A DNA stretch of 57,742 bases from Chloroflexota bacterium (lineage in GTDB: Bacteria; Chloroflexota; UBA6077; CF-72), in assembly GCA_019247515.1 (NCBI GenBank), contig JAFAOS010000472.1, positions 1 through 57,742 on the forward strand, read 5' to 3'. Under the pieces are notes generated by a model that saw only the letters and a list, made by a program, of their open reading frames with translations, ran no database searches and was not told the origin of the DNA. Positions 34,732-43,170 of this stretch are shown here, in pieces (the first letter of the stretch is position 1; the number at the start of each line of letters is the position of its first letter). A program made the position numbers and the translations under genes.

Positions 34732-35982
34732 TCAGTCCAGGGCCTGGTACACCGTATTCTGGTAGCGCGGCCAGAGCGATCGCAGCGTCTGGTCCGTCAT
34801 GTCGGGCATGCGCTGGATCAGCATCAGACCGATGATGCCTTCGGTGGGATCGATCCAGCTGTTCGTGCCGTATGCGCCTGCCCAGCCGAATGTCCCGGGC
34901 GAGCACATCGTACGGCCTTCCGCCGGATCCTCCAGCACGCGGACACTGAGCCCGAATCGATAGCCGCGCATATCTCCCGTTGGCCGGTCCCACGGCAAGT
35001 TGCCAATGTGGTTCGATGCCATCATGCGGATCGTCTTGCGGCCCAGAATGCGCGCGCCTTCGAGCTCGCCCCCGGCACACAGCGCCATGGCGAAACGTGC
35101 ATAGTCCTCCGCGGTGCCTGCCAGGCCACCACCACCTGAGCAGTACCGTCCGTCGCTGACAGTCGAGAAGCTCAGCAGGCCTGTCGGCGTCCCCGGCTGC
35201 AGGCCACTGGCGCCGCGCTCATACGGCGTCACCACGTCCGACAGCCGCGCGGCGGGCACGTGGAAAGTGGTCTCGTGCATGCCCAGGGGCTCGAAAATCC
35301 GCTCGTGGAAGTAGCGGTCCAGCGATATGCCAGAGACGAGCTCGACGATATGGCCGAGCGTGTCAAAGCCGAAGATGCCCGAATACTCCCACGCCGACCC
35401 GGGCTGGAAGCTCAGCGACGTCGACGCCATGCGCGGCACGAATTCAGCCAGAGTGTTGGTGGCTTGCAGGCTCTGCAGCAACCCAGTCCACTCTGCCGAG
35501 GAGCGACCGGTGGTGGCGCTGCCCAGGCCGGACGTGTGCGTCAGCAGGTCGCGCACGGTGATCTCACGCTCCGCTGGCACCAGGTGATAGCCGCCTGTTG
35601 GCAGCGTCGTCGACACGTAGCCAGGCGCCGCGGGATTCGGCACCGCGACGTGCAAGTTCTTGAACGCCGAAATGAACTCGGAAACTGGGTCGTTGAGGAG
35701 GATTTTGCCCTCCTCGACGAGCTGCATGATCGCGACCCCCACGACGGGCTTGGTCATCGACGCGAGACGGAAAATGGCATTCGGCCGCATCGTCTTGCCG
35801 GTGGCCGCGTCCATCTGGCCGTGCGCGCGCAGGTGGGCGATCTTGCCGTTGCGAGCCACCAGCGTGACCGCGCCGGCGATGACTCCGTTGTTGATAAACG
35901 TGTTGAACAGCGGCTCGATGCGCGCCAGGCGAGCGCTCGACAGACCGACGTCTTCAGGAATGGCGACTGGGTCGGCAAGCAT
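34732..35982 (-). CDS. Serine hydrolase of the beta-lactamase class C / esterase EstB family
   Basis: A 416-residue protein with the SxxK motif as SMTKPVVG (nucleophile Ser near residue 76), the second motif tyrosine in AWEYSGIFGF where YxN is changed to YSG, and GYRFGLSVRV and a PGTFGWAGAYGTNSWIDP region replacing the KTG loop. These features point to an esterase or D-aminopeptidase relative, not a true penicillinase. No signal peptide is visible. AGGAGGT lies 7-8 nt before ATG 35982. It is downstream of the PEP-synthase-like gene and an alpha/beta hydrolase remnant. Confidence 0.9.
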   Translation of the reverse strand: MLADPVAIPEDVGLSSARLARIEPLFNTFINNGVIAGAVTLVARNGKIAHLRAHGQMDAATGKTMRPNAIFRLASMTKPVVGVAIMQLVEEGKILLNDPVSEFISAFKNLHVAVPNPAAPGYVSTTLPTGGYHLVPAEREITVRDLLTHTSGLGSATTGRSSAEWTGLLQSLQATNTLAEFVPRMASTSLSFQPGSAWEYSGIFGFDTLGHIVELVSGISLDRYFHERIFEPLGMHETTFHVPAARLSDVVTPYERGASGLQPGTPTGLLSFSTVSDGRYCSGGGGLAGTAEDYARFAMALCAGGELEGARILGRKTIRMMASNHIGNLPWDRPTGDMRGYRFGLSVRVLEDPAEGRTMCSPGTFGWAGAYGTNSWIDPTEGIIGLMLIQRMPDMTDQTLRSLWPRYQNTVYQALD

Positions 35983-36023
35983 GGTGAGTGACCTCCTGTG
36001 GATGAGTGTGCAGGTACCGCTGA

Positions 36024-36098
36024 CTAGCGGCCGGCCAGGAACTCCAATACGGCGGCGTTGAACGCCTGCCGGCTAAACCAGTGTGACTGACCCGGCGT
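36024..36098 (-). pseudogene. Remnant of an alpha/beta hydrolase C terminus
   Basis: On the - strand a frame ending at TAG 36026-36024 reads SHWFSRQAFNAAVLEFLAGR, which is the standard C-terminal helix of epoxide-hydrolase-like alpha/beta hydrolases (GHWx5-P-x-AFNAAVLEFL). Its first codons overlap the end of the PEP-synthase-like gene in another frame and there is no upstream hydrolase. It seems to be a leftover from a deletion or recombination at this junction. Confidence 0.4.
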
Positions 36099-38688
36099 CT
36101 CCGTCCACGGTTACCATTCGCCCGCTGACGATCCGCCGCGTGGCGCTGCCAGTACCCATAACCGCCGGGATCCCATACTCCCGCGCCACAATGGAGCCGT
36201 GGGCAGCAACACCGCCGATGTCCGTGACGAGCCCACTCGCCTGGGCGAAGAGAGGCGTCCAGGCGGGATTGGTGGTGGGACACACCAGGATCGTACCCGG
36301 CACCATCTTGTCGAAGTCGGTAGGTGAGAGAATGACGCTTGCCGGGGCGGTGACCCGCCCGGGGCTCACGGAGAAACCGCGCAGCGTTGGGCCTTCGGCT
36401 ACGTTCCTCTTCTGAGTCTCCGCAAAGGAGATGTCGAACGGGCCGAATTTCATCTTTGCCGTCGGCGGCACCGCTGCCGGTGGTTGGAGTCTCTTGCGAG
36501 CCTCACGCAGCTGATGTCGCTCGCTCGCCAGCGTGGCGAGGTCCGGCCGGGCGCGGCCGGCAGCCCGGGCCTCACCGGCTGCTTGCAACTCGCCAGTCCG
36601 CAGGTAGAACACGTCGTCGGGCATGGCGAGCGAGCCGGCATCAGCCAGCCGCCGACCGAGCTCCAGTGCCAGCCGGCGCAGTGCCGGCCACGCGGAGCCG
36701 ATGTAGAAAAGGGCGTCTTCGCGGTATGGCGCGAGACCCTGCGCCCAGTGGAGGATCTTCAGGAAAAGGCGACGCCGCAGGGGGTCCAGGGAGCGCGCCG
36801 TCTTCTCGACCAGGTATTCGCGCTCGCCGACGATCCGCGCCTGGCGCGCCTTCACGTCTGTGCCCGGCCGCTGGACCTGGAGCTTGAGGCTGAGCAGCAC
36901 CGGCATCGGGTTTTCCGCCTGGGTCGGCTCCGCGAAGTCAAGGTTGTAGACCTGGTGGCCATAGCGATCGAGGTAGCTGTGGAGTCTCGCGACACTGACA
37001 TTGCCACCGGCGCTGGCCTGCAGGGCATCCAGCAGCCGCTGAGCAGCAGTAGAGCTGACCACCTCCCGAAGGTCTTCCTCCCCGCGGATCTGCTCGGCGA
37101 TGGCCTGCAGCTCGGCTTCCGCCTCGAGGGCCTTGGAGGGAAAACCGCGCAGGAAGAGAGCGCTCCGCAGGCCGCTTCTCGGCACGGCGATGGACAGGAA
37201 GCGATCGAGGGCCAGGTCGCTGTTCTTCGCGGCAGCCAGGGCGAGGGTGGCGCTGCCCCAGTAGACGCCCTCCGATCGAGACAGCTGCCGAACTCCATCG
37301 AGCAACCGATCGTCCGGTGCGGTGGCCAGGTCCAATCTCTTCCAGCGTTCCACCGTGCTCAGGTGGGCCGGCAGCACTTCGTCACGCCAGTAGGGGATCC
37401 CGCGGCGAAAGGTCTCGCGGATCGGCTTACCGCCGAGCAGGGTGGGCAGGGACCTGGCCAGGCCCCTCCAGTTGATACTGGAGCTGCCGAACAGGTACGC
37501 GTAGCCGTTCACGGTGGTGTACCAGGGGACGCCTGCATCGACGACGAGGTCGGTGTACCCGAGCATCTCCGCGTCCTTCTCCATGGCGAGCTTCATGCCC
37601 TGCTCGAGGTACAGCTCTTCGAAGAGCGGGGACAGCGGTTCGGGCATGTTCTCGGCCACCTGGCGGCGGACCCACTTCGTGCCCGGTATCGGCGACTCCC
37701 AGCGCACGTCCTCGAGCGACGCGGGTGGCAGACCGGTCATGGGGCGTGCCTGCAGCAGCCAGCAGCGCCCATCAGCCACAGCCCACTCGAGGTCCTGGGG
37801 CACGCCGCCAAACTCGCTTTCCACCCGAATGGCCAGCTCTGCCAACTCGCGCGCCGCTCGCTCGGAAAGCGCCGGTTCCCGACGCCGAGCATCAGGAACA
37901 GCCGCGGTGACCGTCCCCTGTTGTTCGGACGGCAGGACCGCCACGTCCTTTGCCCCGAGCACGATCTCTTTTACCCCCAGGCTTGACCTGTCCAGCACCA
38001 GCCGGTCGGGCGTGACCCGGCCCGAGACCACACCCTCACCGAGGCCGTAGCTCGCGTCGATTATGAGCTCTGTCCCGTCGCCCGTGATGGGGTTGGCCGT
38101 GAACAGCACACCGGCAACCTCGGCGGGCACCATGGTTTGAACCACCACCGCGATGGACACCGAGTGCTGGTCGACGCCCATCCTGAGCCGGTAGCCGATC
38201 GCGCGCGCGGTCCAGAGCGAGGCCCAGCAACGCTGCACGCTTTGCAGCAACCCCTCCTCGCCGCGGATGTTGAGATAGGTCTCCTGCTGGCCCGCAAAGG
38301 ACATCCCGGGCAGATCCTCCGCCGTGGCCGAAGAGCGCACCGCGACGGGCAGCTCGCCTCCACCGAGGTCTCCGTAGGCACGCCGAACCGCGTCGGAGAC
38401 GGCTCCAGGCATGCGCGCGCCAGCGATCAGCCGCCCAATCGCACGTGAGGCATCTTCCAGCGTGGCAGGCTCGGAAGCGTCGGCCGATTGCAGGGCCGCG
38501 AACAGGCTCGCCTCCAGGCCATTGTCGCCTACAAACCGCTGGTAGGCCGCGGTCGCGATGACGAACCCCGCGGGCACTGGCAGCCCCGCGGCGGAGAGTC
38601 GCGCCAGGAACGCGCCCTTGCCGCCGCCAACCGACAGCTGAACCGCCCGCGCGTCAGCCAGATTCAGCACGTACTCGCTGTCAGTCAT
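36073..38688 (-). CDS. PEP synthase / rifampicin phosphotransferase-like protein
   Basis: An 871-residue three-domain phosphotransferase. The ATP-grasp domain is at 1-330 (VGGGKGAFLARL, VRSSATAEDLPGMSFAGQQET split from TYLNIRG, LEWAVADGRCWLLQARPMTG). A long helical middle follows, and the C-terminal swivelling domain has the phospho-accepting His830 in GGVAAHGSIVAREYGIPAV. Length and order fit both rifampicin phosphotransferase (about 865 residues) and shortened PEP-synthase-like proteins; the classical PEP/pyruvate barrel is missing. Target may be an antibiotic or another small molecule. Start ATG 38688. Confidence 0.85.
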   Translation of the reverse strand: MTDSEYVLNLADARAVQLSVGGGKGAFLARLSAAGLPVPAGFVIATAAYQRFVGDNGLEASLFAALQSADASEPATLEDASRAIGRLIAGARMPGAVSDAVRRAYGDLGGGELPVAVRSSATAEDLPGMSFAGQQETYLNIRGEEGLLQSVQRCWASLWTARAIGYRLRMGVDQHSVSIAVVVQTMVPAEVAGVLFTANPITGDGTELIIDASYGLGEGVVSGRVTPDRLVLDRSSLGVKEIVLGAKDVAVLPSEQQGTVTAAVPDARRREPALSERAARELAELAIRVESEFGGVPQDLEWAVADGRCWLLQARPMTGLPPASLEDVRWESPIPGTKWVRRQVAENMPEPLSPLFEELYLEQGMKLAMEKDAEMLGYTDLVVDAGVPWYTTVNGYAYLFGSSSINWRGLARSLPTLLGGKPIRETFRRGIPYWRDEVLPAHLSTVERWKRLDLATAPDDRLLDGVRQLSRSEGVYWGSATLALAAAKNSDLALDRFLSIAVPRSGLRSALFLRGFPSKALEAEAELQAIAEQIRGEEDLREVVSSTAAQRLLDALQASAGGNVSVARLHSYLDRYGHQVYNLDFAEPTQAENPMPVLLSLKLQVQRPGTDVKARQARIVGEREYLVEKTARSLDPLRRRLFLKILHWAQGLAPYREDALFYIGSAWPALRRLALELGRRLADAGSLAMPDDVFYLRTGELQAAGEARAAGRARPDLATLASERHQLREARKRLQPPAAVPPTAKMKFGPFDISFAETQKRNVAEGPTLRGFSVSPGRVTAPASVILSPTDFDKMVPGTILVCPTTNPAWTPLFAQASGLVTDIGGVAAHGSIVAREYGIPAVMGTGSATRRIVSGRMVTVDGDAGSVTLV

Positions 38689-38861
38689 GCCGGTCGCCTC
38701 GCCAGCATGGTGAGATCAAGAAACGGGACGTCGGGGCGCCTGGAGGAACATAAGCCAGACTTTGAGTGCACGTCGTCACGGGCTACTGAATCGCGCCGAA
38801 TTGAGATCAAAACGACGCCGCCAGCGCCGTCCTGTGACGGCTCGCGCCGGCCAAAATCGGG

Positions 38862-38890
38862 TCTGTAGGCGGAACCTGTAGGCGGAACCT
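38862..38890 (+). repeat. Left boundary block, two tandem GTAGGCGGAACCT units
   Basis: TCTGTAGGCGGAACCT begins the block and GTAGGCGGAACCT is repeated exactly at 38865-38877 and 38878-38890. The same structure, missing one T between units, lies at 44679-44706. Probable attL or attR of the element. Confidence 0.6.
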
Positions 38891-38935
38891 AAGGCTGACG
38901 CGTTGGGTGGAGGATAGTACACGCAGCGATGGCGT

Positions 38936-40192
38936 TTAGGCGGAACCGTCGCTGACCTGGTCGGCCGCGGTGTCACCGAAGACGATGCGACCCATCCGTT
39001 TGCCCATCTCGCGCTTGCCGTCTTCGAACATGTGGCCGTACTGGTTGGCTGTCGTGCGGATGTCCGCATGGCCGAGCATCTTGGATACGTCGAACAGCGA
39101 CGCGCCATCGGCGATCGCGAGGCTGGCCGCCGTGGAGCGCTGGTCGTGAAAGCGGAAGTCGGTCGACAGGCCGGACCGCTTGAGCAGTCGTTTCCAGGCG
39201 GTCCAGACATTTGTGTTGCGCTGCAGCGCCCGGTGATGGATGGGAACACCAGGCCGTTTTCCTGCCAGGCCGAGCCGGCGCGCAGCTGGTCCTCGAGTAG
39301 CCGCGTGTGGTGCTGGCGAAGGATGTCGACGAGCGTGGCGTCGAGGTAGAGGTTGCGGATTGAGCCGCGCTTGGCGCGGTCGACGAGCTTGGGCTTTCCG
39401 CGCGGCCGGACGACCTGCTGGCGGACACGGATGACGCCCCGATCAAGGTCCAGGCCGGGCTCGTTGTCGTCGTGGGCCCAAGTGAGGCCGAGCAGCTCAC
39501 CCTGGCGCATGCCGGTCGTGAGGCCGAGGGCGTACATCGGGTAGTTGCGGGATCTGTCTGACCTTGCGCGCTCGAGCAGCTGAGTGACCTGGGCCTGCGA
39601 CATGGCGATGGGCTCCCGCTTTTTTGGGACGTGAATGCCGTCCACGTTCTCGGCGCTCGCGACATTGTCAGCGACGAGGTTTCTGCGTTTGGCTTCGCGG
39701 AGTGCCTTCCGTAACACGGTCAAACAGCGTCGCCGGGTGCCGGGTGCGAGCTTCCGTTCGGTCTTGAGCCACGCTTTCCAGTTGTCGACGTGGTCGGACT
39801 CGAGTTTGACCAGCGTCAGCTTGCCGATCGGGCTGGCCATGATGCTATTTGTCACGTCGCCACGGTAGGACCAGTAGGTGCCTTCGGTCAGGACGTCGTC
39901 TGCCTTGATGATCGTCTCGACCCAGTGATCACACCACGAGCTGACTGTCCACTCTTTGCCCCCAGGCGTGGCTTTTGAGACCGCGGTCGCGGACGTCGCC
40001 GACCAGCTTGCGCCTGGCTTTATCGACCTCGGCGTAGGTATCGCCGCTCAAGGTCTTTCGCTGTCGTTTGCCCGTGAAAGGGTCAACGCCCAAGTCGACG
40101 TCGGTCGTCCAGAATTCAAGCGTGTATTCGGTCCCGTCGAGTCGGCGCTTCACGATCGTCCGCTTTCGGATGTTGTCGCCGTGGCGGGGCAT
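38936..40192 (-). pseudogene. int: Tyrosine recombinase/integrase, disrupted by two frameshifts
   Basis: Three frames together encode one phage-type integrase. From ATG 40192: RHGDNIRKRTI, DGTEYTLEFWTTDVDLGVDP and GKRQRKTLSG (arm-binding domain). A one-base change in an AAAA run near 39975 leads to KEWTVSSWCDHWVET, the SAM-like core-binding domain and the catalytic GMRQGELLGL. A second one-base change near 39240 leads to NTNVWTAWKRLLKRSG, HDQRSTAASLAIADG (H-x-x-R), LGHADIRTTANQYGHMF (catalytic His and Tyr) and the stop at 38936. Without repair the middle frame runs into nonsense to 38776. ATG 40192 overlaps the XRE stop as TGATG. Confidence 0.85.
38937..38947 (+). repeat. Third TAGGCGGAACC copy inside the integrase 3' end
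   Basis: TAGGCGGAACC covers the last codons and stop of the restored integrase frame (DGSA then TAA). This ties the boundary repeat to the integrase gene and suggests the core site overlaps the int 3' end. Confidence 0.45.
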
Positions 40193-40401
40193 CAGGACGC
40201 CATCTCGTCGGGCCCGATGAGCTCGGCGGGGTCGACCCGCAGCACCTTGGCCAGCTTGCGCAGCGTGCGTGGTTGCGCGCTGGTCGTGCCGTTTTCGAGT
40301 CGGCTCAACGTCGTTTGCGCGACATCCGCGGCGTCGGCGAGATCAATCTGGGACAAAGCACGCCTCTCGCGGACAAGGCGCAAACGTGTAAGCTTCGGCA
40401 C
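40192..40401 (-). CDS. XRE-family HTH regulator of the element
   Basis: A 69-residue single HTH domain: LRLVRERRALSQIDLADAAD, then VAQTTLSRLENGTTS and LAKVLRVDPAEL. It is probably the element's repressor, located where phage CI-type genes lie between int and the cargo strand. GTG 40401 is chosen because TATAGT ends 6 nt upstream; a frame to 40434 would add residues that overlap this promoter. Translation is coupled to int by a TGATG overlap. The long inverted repeat at 40484-40529 is a candidate operator. Confidence 0.85.
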   Translation of the reverse strand: MPKLTRLRLVRERRALSQIDLADAADVAQTTLSRLENGTTSAQPRTLRKLAKVLRVDPAELIGPDEMAS

Positions 40402-40407
40402 GCACTT

Positions 40408-40413
40408 ACTATA
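40408..40413 (-). promoter_or_regulatory. -10 box TATAGT of the xre-int transcript
   Basis: TATAGT on the - strand ends 6 nt before GTG 40401. It fits the same leaderless pattern as host genes. Confidence 0.45.
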
Positions 40414-40483
40414 CCGTTTCTGTGTCGAAATCACGCCTTTCGCAAGTCAGCCGCGCGCAGCGGCAATAACTGCAAGGCACCGT

Positions 40484-40529
40484 CTGAGAGTGCATCACTG
40501 ATTGATCTCGCGCAGTGATGCACTCTGAG
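40484..40529. repeat. 17-bp interrupted inverted repeat between xre and the terminase genes
   Basis: CTGAGAGTGCATCACTG (40484-40500) and CAGTGATGCACTCTGAG (40513-40529) are inverted copies with one mismatch around a 12-bp spacer. It lies in the divergent region between xre-int and terS, 27 bp before the terS ATG. It could be an operator for the XRE protein, a terminator stem, or a packaging or replication site for the element. Confidence 0.7.
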
Positions 40530-40555
40530 TTCAAAGTACCCTCAAAGCTGCAGAA

Positions 40556-41008
40556 ATGGCCGCCCCTGTTGGTCGTCGGAAGCGCGCGGATATCCTCGCC
40601 GAGGTCCTGCGCTACCTGCAGTCCGGCATGACGCGTCGTGCCGCCTGCGGCTTAGCCGGCATCGACCGCAGTACCCTGACTCGCTGGATCGAGCATTCCA
40701 ACACCGTCCTGCGCCAGGTGCAGTCTGCCGAGGCCGCCGCGGAGGGCCGCGCCACGGCGTTGTTGGTACGGGCAGCCAACGATGATTGGCGGGCGGCTCT
40801 GGCCTGGCTGGAGCGCCGGCGACCGCAGGAATGGGCACCCAGGCGCACCGAGCTCTCCATCGCCGAGGAGGTATCCGAGCCGCGGCACGTGACCGTCGAC
40901 GCGGTCGAGGCTATCGTCGCCTTCCTGCCCGACGAGAGCCGGGGGCCGGTGCTCGAGGCGCTGGCCGACTACTACCAGTCGCGTCGTCGTGGCTCTCCTC
41001 CTTCCTGA
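40556..41008 (+). CDS. Terminase small subunit-like HTH protein
   Basis: A 150-residue protein with an N-terminal HTH (RADILAEVLRYLQSGMTRRA then ACGLAGIDRSTLTRWIEH) and a helical part with LLVRAANDDWRAALAWLERR and PQEWAPR. Small terminase subunits and related phage DNA-recognition proteins show this pattern. It ends inside the start of the large-subunit gene (overlap 40989-41008), as expected for a terS-terL pair that recognises and packages element or helper DNA. Confidence 0.75.
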   Translation: MAAPVGRRKRADILAEVLRYLQSGMTRRAACGLAGIDRSTLTRWIEHSNTVLRQVQSAEAAAEGRATALLVRAANDDWRAALAWLERRRPQEWAPRRTELSIAEEVSEPRHVTVDAVEAIVAFLPDESRGPVLEALADYYQSRRRGSPPS

Positions 41009-41810
41009 AGCCCTCTATGGCCAGCGCCCCTCGCTGCTGGCGCGCGACCTGGAGCTCGAGCTCGACCCCTGGCAGGCCGAGGCGCTCAACGACCGTCACG
41101 GCCGCACCCTGCTCAATTGCGCACGTCAGAGCGGCAAGAGCACGGTCATGGCGCTCAAGGCGACCTGGTACGCCCTGTTCCAGCCAGGCAGCCTGAGCCT
41201 CGTCTGCGCGCCCACGCAGGATCAGTCCGACGAGCTGCTCGCGGTCATTCACCGCCTGTACCGCACCCTCGGCAAGCCGGTGGCCCTGACCGCAGAGAAC
41301 GTTAGGAGCCTGCGCCTGCTCTCGGGCAGCAGGATCGTCAGTCTGCCCGGCGATGCCAGACCCGCCGACCACGTGCGCGGCTTTAGCAACGTCAACCTGA
41401 TGTGCATCGACGAGGCTGCCCGCACCAGCGACGAGCTCGTGGAAGCCGTCAGGCCCATGCTCGCGGTCTCCGGCGGCCAGATCGTCGCCAGCTCGACGCC
41501 GGCGGGCAAGCGCGGCTGGTGGTACCAGGCCTGGATGGACGCCTCGCAGGACTGGCGCCGCGTGGAAGTGCCGGCGACCGCCTGCAGCCGCATTCCGGCG
41601 GCCTTCCTCGAGCGCGAGCGCCGCGAGCTCGGCGAGCGTCACTTCAACGCCGAGTACTGCTGCAGCTTCGAGGAGAACGAGACGGCCTTGTTCCCCGAGT
41701 CGGTGCTCGAGCAGTTGGCCGACCCGGAGGTCCAGGACTGGTCGGGCTGGCTGCACGCCGACGACCTGGACAAGGGCGCAGTCGGCTCAGGCTCGTTCGC
41801 GCACCGCTAA
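40989..41810 (+). CDS. terL: Terminase large subunit, ATPase half
   Basis: A 273-residue protein with the packaging ATPase motifs: Walker A CARQSGKST near residue 45, Walker B VNLMCIDEAAR near 140 and the coupling motif VASSTPAGKRG. The end of the ATPase domain is present (HFNAEYCCSFEENETALFP), but the RNase H-like nuclease domain is missing, and the last residues (GSGSFAHR) look like read-through into foreign sequence. The nuclease part lies at 42375-43129 behind an inverted gene. GTG start overlaps terS. Confidence 0.88.
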   Translation: MALLLPEALYGQRPSLLARDLELELDPWQAEALNDRHGRTLLNCARQSGKSTVMALKATWYALFQPGSLSLVCAPTQDQSDELLAVIHRLYRTLGKPVALTAENVRSLRLLSGSRIVSLPGDARPADHVRGFSNVNLMCIDEAARTSDELVEAVRPMLAVSGGQIVASSTPAGKRGWWYQAWMDASQDWRRVEVPATACSRIPAAFLERERRELGERHFNAEYCCSFEENETALFPESVLEQLADPEVQDWSGWLHADDLDKGAVGSGSFAHR

Positions 41811-41812
41811 GG

Positions 41813-42199
41813 TCAGGCCGTTAGTCGGAGCGGGTCACGCACGGCTCGAGAAAACTGTGCCAGCGCCGGAGCGCTCGGGCTCCCCGCAGACACCAGACCG
41901 TAATCGACCAGGCGTCTGCGCAGCGTCTTAGCGCTGATCGGGATTGGCATCAGCAGCGCGAGCGCCTCCAGCGTGGGGATGACCCGATTCCGCCGGAGAT
42001 GCGCAAATGCAAGGCCCAGGTCCCGCTCGAATTCGAGCCGGTTGGCGTACACGCGTGGGCCATACGGCCCCCGGGTGCGCCGGTGCGTGATGACGATCTC
42101 GCTTTTGCCCGCGGGGCTTTGCCAGAGCAATGGTCCGAGCGGCAAGGCGAGCTGGCGATAGGGCACCGAGACAACGCCATCAATGATGTTGTCGACCAT
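41813..42199 (-). CDS. Unknown protein inserted in reverse inside the split terminase
   Basis: About 128 residues from ATG 42199; a TTG at 42274 would add 25. Sequence features are YRQLALPLGPLLWQSPAGKS, a basic stretch EIVITHRRTRGPYGPRVYAN and a C-terminal helix-turn-helix-like region, VIPTLEALALLMPIPISAKT followed by LRRRLVDYGL. It faces the opposite way to the terminase genes and fills the whole gap between the ATPase and nuclease halves. It may be a regulator or a selfish insertion. I do not recognise a family. Confidence 0.55.
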   Translation of the reverse strand: MVDNIIDGVVSVPYRQLALPLGPLLWQSPAGKSEIVITHRRTRGPYGPRVYANRLEFERDLGLAFAHLRRNRVIPTLEALALLMPIPISAKTLRRRLVDYGLVSAGSPSAPALAQFSRAVRDPLRLTA

Positions 42200-42374
42200 C
42201 TCCTGATACCCCCCAGTCTCGGTGTCGATGGCCGTCTCCCCTGCCCCGGTCTGCCGCAGCCTAAGCCACCCCAAACGCGGTCATGCAATGTCCGAATCAC
42301 ACCGGCTTAGGCACATCCGGGCGTGCAACACTGGACACGTGCCGCCAGTGCCGCGGGATCCCGACCGTAGCCGC

Positions 42375-43129
42375 ATGGTGGTCGGCTACGACCCGGCCGG
42401 CCGCGTCGACAACACCGGCATCGCGGTCGCACTCGTGCACCAGGTCGAACTCGGCGGCAGGGCGGACACCATCTATGAGATCGTCGACATTCAGGGCCTG
42501 CGACTGTTGTGGAGGACCAGCACGGCTACCTGGCCAAGTTCCTGTGGCGGCTGCACGAGAAGGCCGGTCCGATCGCCAGGCGCGGCGTCACCGTCAACAT
42601 CGACGTCGGCTCCGGCGGGCGCGTCGCCCACGGCATCCTGAGCCGCTACCAGGCGGACATGCTGCCGCCGAAGACGACGCTGAATGCGTTTTCCATCACC
42701 GGTGGCGATGGCTGGAAGCCCCGTCCGGACGTCGGCCCGCACGAGTACTCGATCGGCCACAAGCCGCTCGTCGAGCGCGTGCTGATCCTGGCCGACCCGA
42801 CCTACAAGCGGCTGTTCCTGCCGTCGGGGGGCGCCACTCAGGCGCTGCTCGAGGAGATGCGGCACATGGAGCTGAGGGTCGACCCGCGCGGCCACGACCA
42901 GATCGTGACCCGCTCCGGGAAACACGACGATCGCGTATTCGCGCTGGCGTTGGCCGTCACCGACGCCGGCTACCACGGCGTGATGGGATCGAGCGCGGCG
43001 CTGGAGACGATGCGGCATGCCAGCTTCGCGTCAATGGGCCGGCAGTCGGCACAGGGTCCGCGCCCGGTTGACGGGGTCACCGCGTCCTGGCAGCTGGGCG
43101 ACGACGGCCGCTTCGTTCGCGTGCGCTGA
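42375..43129 (+). pseudogene. terL: Terminase large subunit, nuclease half, with one frameshift
   Basis: From ATG 42375 one frame gives VVGYDPAGRVDNTGIAVAL and YEIVDIQGLRLL. After a one-base change near 42510 another frame continues with EDQHGYLAKFLWRLHEKAG, VTVNIDVGSGGRVAHGILSR and RSGKHDDRVFALALAVTD to the stop at 43129. Three acidic residues (GYDPAG, NIDVGSGG, KHDDR) match the RNase H-like nuclease of TerL. It lacks a start-side link to the ATPase half. Together with the split, this suggests the packaging motor is not functional, unless the two halves work as separate subunits. Confidence 0.75.
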
Positions 43130-43149
43130 CGCGAGGAATATTGCGTCCC

Positions 43150-43168
43150 GTACATACGTTGTACATAC
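43150..43168 (+). promoter_or_regulatory. Direct repeat GTACATAC x2 upstream of the DUF4258 gene
   Basis: GTACATAC occurs at 43150-43157 and 43161-43168, start to start 11 bp, about one helical turn, directly before GTG 43171. The spacing suits cooperative binding of a ribbon-helix-helix protein such as the one encoded two genes downstream. Confidence 0.45.
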
Positions 43169-43170
43169 TG

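Noticed and set aside
36484-37986. 500-codon frame antisense to the PEP-synthase-like gene
   Set aside because: Shadow of a gene with clear ATP-grasp and phospho-histidine motifs.
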